From positions 1 to 24,266 of the forward strand of contig JAEOSV010000170.1 in assembly GCA_016840185.1 (NCBI GenBank): a stretch of 24,266 bases of DNA. The letters are read 5' to 3'. The position numbers and the translations under genes are program-made. The notes beneath the pieces are model-generated. The model worked only from the letters and a program-made list of their open reading frames with translations. It was not told the origin of the DNA and did no database searches. This document shows positions 19,167-24,266 of this stretch, in pieces (position 1 is the stretch's first letter; every line of letters starts with the position of its first letter). Source of the DNA: Candidatus Hermodarchaeota archaeon (lineage in GTDB: Archaea > Asgardarchaeota > Hermodarchaeia > Hermodarchaeales > Hermodarchaeaceae).

Positions 19167-21836
19167 TCACCGGGTGCTTTGGATGAATGCCCTTAATTTT
19201 TGTTGTTCTTTTTCCCATTTCTTACGGGCAGCCCGTAGTTTGAATAAATCGATGTCTTTGTAGATGATGTCTTCCTTACCTGGGGGGATGGTTCTTTCTT
19301 CGCGGTCCTTTTCTGGGGAATAAATTAGTGAGTCACCAAATTCAGCGACGTTAACAAAGAAGCTGTACGCGTAGATGGATCGGCGAGCGTCAAAATGGGT
19401 AGCTTTGAAATCTGCGGTGACGGGTGTGAAGGCGGGGTTAATGATGATATCTATTGGGGGCTCAAAATTCTTCAGTTCTACTCGGAGGTCCATGTCTAAG
19501 AAGTCGCGGCAGATGATGATGGCGATTCGTCCATATTCGGTATTTGCAATGATTATCTGTGCGGGAGTGGTCTCAGTTGCGATTCCTTCGGTTATGCGTT
19601 GCTTTTGATAATGGATAGTTGCCGGAATGTGCTTGGCTTGTTCCCAGAGGACACCTTGTGGGGAAATTACAGTACTAATATTTTCTTTCGTTTCAAACTT
19701 ATGATACGACCCCGGGATGATATACATATTAAATAGCTTAGCTAACGCGACAACCTCATCCAACAGCGTTTTGGAGTTCAGGTCAATCGTTAACTCGGGA
19801 AAAGCAAGAATTTTGATATCCTGTTTAGCGGCAGCTTTGACAAGGTGTTGAAGGGTTGCCTGAATTGAGTCAATTTTCTCGTTACGAATTCGGAAGAGAC
19901 CCGGCGCATCTTCTTGGTAAAATTCATGGAGAATGTCACCTGACTGAGATAATCCTATTTGGGCGATTCCAACCCTGAAGGTGGTCTTTTCGTGCTGCTT
20001 GCCGTCCTTGAGCAGGTCAAGGTAAACGAGCTGGTATTTCTTTGGAGGATGTGAGCTCATTATCCCTTTTTCGTCCATGAGATCAGTTACGGTTTCTTGA
20101 ATCATTCGTTCAAGGAGATCATCAAGTTTGGTGAGTTTAATCAGTTCTTGTTTTGACGGGTTCTCTTTAACAAGCATATCCCATTTTTGCAATTGTACCT
20201 CGAGGAGCGTTCGTTCTTCAGAGAGAGTTTGAGTTAATCTTTCTAGGCCTGTTTCCTCGGCAATTGCTTGGGCTTGTGTAAGGAGTTTGTTTGCCCGACC
20301 CAAATCCATTTCCATTAGTGCGAGTTTCGACTGTAACAAGTAGGTTTCAGCTAGTAGTGAGTGGGAGGACTGTTGTTTCGCGATTTCAAGGAGTTGATTC
20401 GCGAGCCTCGTGATATCAGATATGAGTTCACTCTCGCCGGTTAACTTGAGTTCGGATATGAGTAGACCACAAAGATGAATCATTGCGGTAACAGTTACCG
20501 AATGATCCCCCACTTCTTCGGAGACAAGCTCTTCAAGAATTTCTGTTGCTTTGAGTTTTTGCCGTGTGCGATTACTAGATTTGAGGATGAGTGCTTGGGC
20601 GAGTTGGCACCGTTGATTGATAATTCGATTTTTTGCACGGCGATTTACGTCTCTGAGTTGTTCTAGCGATTGCTCAACTAACTCTCTGTCTTCCTGTTCA
20701 AGAGCGACCCATACTAGCTCTGACAAGACTACCGCAATCATGTAGTTATTTCCAAATTCCTTGTAAAGGAGCAGACTACGTTGATAGTAGTCTTGTGCCT
20801 CCGGGTAATCCCCCTTCTTTCGATAAACTCCGCCAATATTTCCAAGTAGAAGGGCGATTTGTTCTTTAATTCCTAATTTTTCGTAAATTGCCAAGCTCTT
20901 TTGGAAGTGCTCCAGTGCTAGGTTTAAGTCACCTTTCAAGTCAAAGATATTGGCCATGTTGTTGACGGCCATGGCAATATCTAGTTCATGTCCTGTTTCT
21001 TCACCAAGTGTTAAACTCAGCCGATAGTAGTCTTGGGCTTGGTTTAACTCACCTTTCAGTTGGTAAACGACACCCATGTTGATGAGCGACATCGCAATAT
21101 CGTGTTTGTTCCCGATAGCCTCCTTGATTTCCAGACTCTGTTGCTGAAACTCTAAGGCTTTATCCAAATCTCCCAAGCGAGTGTAGCAATTTCCGATATT
21201 TGTCAAGGCTACGCTCAGATTCTTTTTGTGTCCGATTTCTTCATTGACTTGGACGGCGCAGTGATAGAATTCTAATGCTCGATTGATGTCTCCTTTAGAC
21301 CAGAAAACCAATCCGAGATTATTGAGCGAACTAGCCAGTCCCGATTTATCACCAAGCCCCTCTTTGATTTCTAAACTCTGGGTGTGACAGTCAAGGGCTA
21401 AATCCAGTTCTCCGATATACCAATAGACAACACCCCTATGATGTAGCAAGGCACTTTTCCGGCGATTAATTTCTTTTTCTTGTTTTGGTTTAATTCGCTT
21501 GAGTAGCTTGAGACCTTCCTTTACGGTGGAAAGGGCATCGTCCAGTTTGGCCCTGCGCCATTGAATCTCAGCTTGGAGAATCAACAAATCCACGTTAAAC
21601 AATGATTTCTCTTTTATCAGATGAGATTCGCCAAGTTCGGTTACAATAGCAGCTGCCTTTTCCAGTTCTCCGAAATCAAGTTGGAGTTGACATTCCAGTT
21701 GTTTGTATGCAAATTGGTCTTTGGGAGAGAGCTTATCAAAAGAAATCGCTTCTAGGTTCTCAAAAGCGAGATTAAACTCACCTTTCTCTCGTAGATGCTC
21801 GATTATTCCTAGTTGTTTCTGATTTTGTGGGGGCAA
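19167..21836 (-). CDS. TPR-repeat protein fused to a C-terminal carbon-nitrogen hydrolase (nitrilase) domain
   Basis: 889 residues. Residues 1-125 are helical. Six TPR units with an exact 40-residue period run from about 128 to 365; each has L-x-N-x-G-x-x-Y, K-G-D/E-L-x-x-A-L and S-L-x-I-x-E. This is the kinesin-light-chain/LGN type. More irregular helical repeats extend to about 590. The last 270 residues are a nitrilase-superfamily domain: E681 in L-A-F-P-E-L, K745 in Y-Q-K, and C776 in I-I-I-C-R-D-F, so the Glu-Lys-Cys triad is complete. The family hydrolyses or transfers C-N bonds of amides, nitriles or carbamoyls. The substrate is unknown. No membrane or export signal. The start is TTG with AGGGA 7 nt upstream; no better start is seen. 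It is divergent from the DUF362 gene across a shared AT-rich promoter. Confidence 0.88.
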   Translation of the reverse strand: MPPQNQKQLGIIEHLREKGEFNLAFENLEAISFDKLSPKDQFAYKQLECQLQLDFGELEKAAAIVTELGESHLIKEKSLFNVDLLILQAEIQWRRAKLDDALSTVKEGLKLLKRIKPKQEKEINRRKSALLHHRGVVYWYIGELDLALDCHTQSLEIKEGLGDKSGLASSLNNLGLVFWSKGDINRALEFYHCAVQVNEEIGHKKNLSVALTNIGNCYTRLGDLDKALEFQQQSLEIKEAIGNKHDIAMSLINMGVVYQLKGELNQAQDYYRLSLTLGEETGHELDIAMAVNNMANIFDLKGDLNLALEHFQKSLAIYEKLGIKEQIALLLGNIGGVYRKKGDYPEAQDYYQRSLLLYKEFGNNYMIAVVLSELVWVALEQEDRELVEQSLEQLRDVNRRAKNRIINQRCQLAQALILKSSNRTRQKLKATEILEELVSEEVGDHSVTVTAMIHLCGLLISELKLTGESELISDITRLANQLLEIAKQQSSHSLLAETYLLQSKLALMEMDLGRANKLLTQAQAIAEETGLERLTQTLSEERTLLEVQLQKWDMLVKENPSKQELIKLTKLDDLLERMIQETVTDLMDEKGIMSSHPPKKYQLVYLDLLKDGKQHEKTTFRVGIAQIGLSQSGDILHEFYQEDAPGLFRIRNEKIDSIQATLQHLVKAAAKQDIKILAFPELTIDLNSKTLLDEVVALAKLFNMYIIPGSYHKFETKENISTVISPQGVLWEQAKHIPATIHYQKQRITEGIATETTPAQIIIANTEYGRIAIIICRDFLDMDLRVELKNFEPPIDIIINPAFTPVTADFKATHFDARRSIYAYSFFVNVAEFGDSLIYSPEKDREERTIPPGKEDIIYKDIDLFKLRAARKKWEKEQQKLRAFIQSTR

Positions 21837-21886
21837 GGTTAAGTCCCTTAGAAAGATGAGTTCGTTGCCAACCTATTCGCAGTGAA

Positions 21887-21897
21887 TCTTATAATTG
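21887..21897. promoter_or_regulatory. Shared TATA-like element between divergent TPR-nitrilase and DUF362 genes
   Basis: TCTTATAATTG reads as a TATA-like box in both directions. It lies 51-61 bp before the TTG at 21836 on one side, and about 90-100 bp before the ATG at 21987 on the other. Confidence 0.4.
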
Positions 21898-21986
21898 TTT
21901 GAATTGGGGTGAAATCTTCAAGAATCGGTGTGAGGGAAGAGGAAACGAAAGGTTTTAGCAAAGCACACCACCTTTTTCATATCACC

Positions 21987-22790
21987 ATGGAAGCCGTGGC
22001 CTTGGTCAATGTCCAACAGGACGTCGTGAAACCCATCGAGAAAGGATTGAAGCTAATCGGTGGATTTGGAGACTTATTTTCACCAGTAGTTATCAAACCG
22101 AATATTTGTACGATGTCTGATAATACTGGCTATTCAGTTACCCATGCTTCTGTCATCGAAGTGTTCTTAGACCTCCTTTTTCAACAAAATCCAAGCCTCT
22201 CAGTTCGAATCGTGGAATCAGATAGTCAAAGCAAATGGGCGACCAAGGCATTTACTAAATTTGGGTACACAGATCTTGTTGAGCAAAATCAAGAAAAGAA
22301 TCATGATATTACTCTTGTGAATCTCAGCGAATCCAATACTAAAGCCATCAAATTTGATGGCGATTATTTCACAAATCCTGAACTTCCGGATATTCTGACT
22401 AGCCCAGCCTACATTATATCCGTTGCACAAGCAAAAACCCACTACCTTACCTCGATTACCGGTGTGTTGAAGAATATCTTTGGTTTTCTTCCCCGCAAAA
22501 AACAGGGCTTCTATCATCCTAACATCAATGAAGTGATTCAAGATTTGAGTCGATTAACACCAATCAATTTAGGCGTCGTGGATGCCCGGGTGGGCGTTGA
22601 GGGATGGAATGGACCCAAGACGTTTCCTCTGGGTAAGTTCATCCTTGGACATCAACCAGTCGCTGTCGATGCGCAGCTTGCCCGATTGATGGGACTTGAA
22701 CCCCAAGAAATCCAGCACTTGGTGCAATGTCATAAATATGGGCTTGGCGCATTATCCCCACTGGTTCTTGGTGATAAGGGAGACGTTTGA
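21987..22790 (+). CDS. DUF362-domain protein
   Basis: 267 residues from the ATG at 21987. Family marks are V-V-I-K-P-N-I-C near the N-terminus, A-K-T-H-Y-L-T-S-I-T-G-V-L-K-N-I-F-G in the middle, and V-V-D-A-R-V-G-V-E-G-W-N-G-P with V-A-V-D-A-Q-L-A-R-L-M-G-L near the end. DUF362 proteins are often fused or linked to [4Fe-4S] ferredoxin domains; no cysteine cluster is present here. The biochemical function is not established. The frame is open back to a GTG at 21909. The extra 26 residues do not look like the family, whose first strand is V-A-L-V-N-V, and the TATA-like box would put the transcript start after that GTG. No clear Shine-Dalgarno motif is seen for either start. Its stop codon is one base before the next start. 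Confidence 0.82.
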   Translation: MEAVALVNVQQDVVKPIEKGLKLIGGFGDLFSPVVIKPNICTMSDNTGYSVTHASVIEVFLDLLFQQNPSLSVRIVESDSQSKWATKAFTKFGYTDLVEQNQEKNHDITLVNLSESNTKAIKFDGDYFTNPELPDILTSPAYIISVAQAKTHYLTSITGVLKNIFGFLPRKKQGFYHPNINEVIQDLSRLTPINLGVVDARVGVEGWNGPKTFPLGKFILGHQPVAVDAQLARLMGLEPQEIQHLVQCHKYGLGALSPLVLGDKGDV

Positions 22791-22791
22791 A

Positions 22792-23268
22792 TTGACTGAA
22801 GATTCAAAGCAACAGGTGTTCACTGAACTCGCATTCTATCTTTGGAGAGTCAAACACGACGCCACGGGGGACTGGTGTCCAGAAATCATGTTCAATGGTT
22901 CACTGAAAGCCTTAACCGTTATGCGTGATGCGATTAAATCCATGCGTGAAGAATTCAAGACGCAGGGGCAAAGCACGCGCAAGTTCCTGTGTAATCCCCC
23001 TGAAGACGAGGATGTTCTCCGCTATGCCAAGGAAAACGAAGCTGAAATTGAATGGCAAATCTGGCTAGTCCTACGAATTGAGCCTAATATTCCTGACGAT
23101 TCGACCTATGATTTGAGAAACAAAGCCGTTACCATACGACTAAATGATCAAAAGGCTCAAGAATTCGTCCAACTGCTTGACAAGTACTTGAGTCCAGGAG
23201 CCATTCTACAAGAAGGCCTTATGGCTCCTGGTAACCTGTTCCTCGCCCTTGAGTGGCTTGGGTATTGA
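22792..23268 (+). CDS. Conserved-looking soluble protein, unknown, tightly linked to the DUF362 gene
   Basis: 158 residues from a TTG at 22792. GGGAG lies 9 nt upstream, and the TTG is one base after the DUF362 stop codon. The reading frame is open further upstream (ATG at 22696), but that part lies inside DUF362 and has no ribosome-binding site. The protein is acidic, Trp-rich and soluble: L-A-F-Y-L-W-R-V, D-W-C-P-E-I-M-F-N, E-I-E-W-Q-I-W-L-V-L-R-I, and a C-terminal L-L-D-K-Y-L-S-P-G-A. It looks like an alpha-beta fold. No family is recognised. Translational coupling suggests it works with the DUF362 protein. It is convergent with the UPF0182 gene, with only 10 bp between stop codons. Confidence 0.7.
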   Translation: MTEDSKQQVFTELAFYLWRVKHDATGDWCPEIMFNGSLKALTVMRDAIKSMREEFKTQGQSTRKFLCNPPEDEDVLRYAKENEAEIEWQIWLVLRIEPNIPDDSTYDLRNKAVTIRLNDQKAQEFVQLLDKYLSPGAILQEGLMAPGNLFLALEWLGY

Positions 23269-23278
23269 TTTATTTCTT

Positions 23279-24266
23279 CTATGTAGAGCGGACGGTTAGA
23301 TAGAAGTATTCAGTTTCTGTATGTACTCCATCTACGATGATTCTCAGCTCAATGATGAAGGTCGTCAATAGAACACCAGGATCAAGGTTCTTGGCATGAA
23401 TAGTGATGGTTCCACCCATGAGGTCTAAGGGGTACATTGTGGACATTCCGACGTTGTAGAGGTAAATGCCACTGGAATAGGTGGGTGTCACGTTGACCCC
23501 ATGATAAAGGATGTCAAAGTTGGATCCATATGCTGCGAGCTGAATTGTGACATCAGAGGTAGTCGTGTTGCCGTTTTTCACGAGGTAGCTGAGCGATGTA
23601 TCTTCACCCACATCAATGTCAACAGGGTCTAGGCTAGTTTCAACGAAATTGACACCGGTCACGGTTTGATTGTAACCGAAGAAGAACTGTGCATAGGCTT
23701 CTGCGGCAGTTGCTCCATATGCAACGTGGTTGATATCTTCTGCATCCACCATCCCGACAAAGACAAGGGTTTCAACCAATGATTGACCATGTGCTTGTTC
23801 GGCATAAACTGGAAAGAGGTAGACAAGAGAGTTACTGAGAGGCATTAGTAAGCGGTTTCCAATTCGGTACGGTTGGATGAGGACAAGGTCCGAACGGGCT
23901 TGTTGTTCAAAACTTTCTACTGCTGGATCAACGCCAAAAACGGGACTAGTGGGTATTTGAGTCATCGGGTCTAGTTGGCCCGTTCTAGCAAAGACCCCGG
24001 TTCCCACATCCGGTCCGTTTTTAAAGAGATAGAAGCCGGACATTTTTTGGGCTTCGTGGCTGATGTATCGGACTGCTTGATAGGCTACCCAATGGAGGCT
24101 GCCATTGAAGGGATAGAGGACATAGTGCACGTCGGGTTGAGTTCTTGGTTTTTCGAAGAAGTCAGAGTAGTTTCGCCAGACCCATGGGTCTGTGACATGG
24201 TAGTAGAAATCGACCGCAAGTTGGTAATCGATGAGCTCTTCTGGATAGCGGAGTTGGTCTTCAAGC
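23279..24266 (-). CDS. UPF0182 (COG1615) membrane protein, C-terminal part
   Basis: The frame is open to the window edge; 328 residues are visible and the N-terminal part is cut off. L-R-Y-P-E-E-L near the edge, followed by Y-H-V-T-D-P-W-V-W, and then L-L-M-P-L-S-N-S-L-V-Y-L-F-P-V-Y-A-E, are family hallmarks (L-R-Y-P-E-x-L; Y-H-x-x-D-P; P-I-x-x-S-x-x-Y-x-x-P-x-Y). The full proteins have about 900-1000 residues with several N-terminal membrane helices and a large exterior domain. An internal GTG at 24130 is not the true start, because the upstream codons are already family-like. The last ~120 residues (from about the D-P-V-D-I-D-V-G-E-D stretch) look like an added beta-rich CARDB/Ig-type domain. 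Function unknown. Confidence 0.88.
   Translation of the reverse strand, partial: LEDQLRYPEELIDYQLAVDFYYHVTDPWVWRNYSDFFEKPRTQPDVHYVLYPFNGSLHWVAYQAVRYISHEAQKMSGFYLFKNGPDVGTGVFARTGQLDPMTQIPTSPVFGVDPAVESFEQQARSDLVLIQPYRIGNRLLMPLSNSLVYLFPVYAEQAHGQSLVETLVFVGMVDAEDINHVAYGATAAEAYAQFFFGYNQTVTGVNFVETSLDPVDIDVGEDTSLSYLVKNGNTTTSDVTIQLAAYGSNFDILYHGVNVTPTYSSGIYLYNVGMSTMYPLDLMGGTITIHAKNLDPGVLLTTFIIELRIIVDGVHTETEYFYLTVRST

Noticed and set aside
1..24266. CRISPR array, rRNA, tRNA or restriction-modification operon
   Set aside because: No regularly spaced identical repeats, no cloverleaf pattern noticed in the spacers, and no methylase beside the HNH-like gene; tRNA absence should be confirmed with a dedicated scan.

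Overview
The window looks like chromosomal DNA of an archaeon, most likely an Asgard (Promethearchaeati) lineage such as Thorarchaeota or a relative. This is inference from gene content. It carries a compact XerA-type tyrosine recombinase, large sequon-rich surface proteins with a signal peptide and a C-terminal membrane anchor, a V8-like protease ending in a PGF-TM-Arg tail, small HEAT-repeat proteins, TATA-like boxes upstream of several genes, and mixed ATG/GTG/TTG starts with Shine-Dalgarno motifs. There is no rRNA, tRNA, CRISPR array or recognisable virus module. No eukaryotic-signature protein is visible, so the phylum assignment is tentative.

Layout. 1-0.73 kb: the tail of a GNAT acetyltransferase and a HEAT-repeat protein. 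0.9-5.6 kb: two tandem paralogous surface proteins of beta-sandwich and Ig-like modules, each tethered by a C-terminal helix. 5.6-6.0 kb: an AT-rich spacer. 6.0-9.3 kb: minus-strand genes (three small two-helix membrane proteins, an HNH-type nuclease-like protein, an iron-sulfur flavoprotein and an isoprenylcysteine-methyltransferase-like enzyme). Their spacers hold three copies of a 13-bp word. 9.4-12.9 kb: a secreted serine protease with a hairpin terminator, then a QueG-like double [4Fe-4S] protein. 13.0-13.5 kb: two small minus-strand genes, one only 58 aa. 13.8-16.4 kb: XerA, then a HEAT-repeat gene between two very AT-rich spacers that share a spaced motif. 16.5-19.0 kb: a probable two-gene membrane operon (a polytopic protein, and a surface protein with a cytoplasmic zinc ribbon). 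19.2-23.3 kb: a TPR-nitrilase fusion divergent from a DUF362 gene that is tightly linked to a small unknown gene. 23.3 kb to the end: the C-terminal third of a UPF0182 membrane protein.

How the genes may work together. Much of the window concerns the cell surface: two modular anchored proteins, an anchored protease, a receptor-like zinc-ribbon protein with a membrane partner, UPF0182 and several tiny membrane proteins. A second theme is scaffolds made of helical repeats (two HEAT proteins, one TPR-enzyme fusion). The most unusual non-coding signal is a spaced motif, TTCG-N7-GAAAATAANTGA. It has three copies around the 15.3-kb HEAT gene and a degenerate copy in the 5.6-kb spacer. The most unusual proteins are the TPR-nitrilase fusion and the zinc-ribbon surface protein. 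No computation or database search was run; family calls rest on motifs read by eye.
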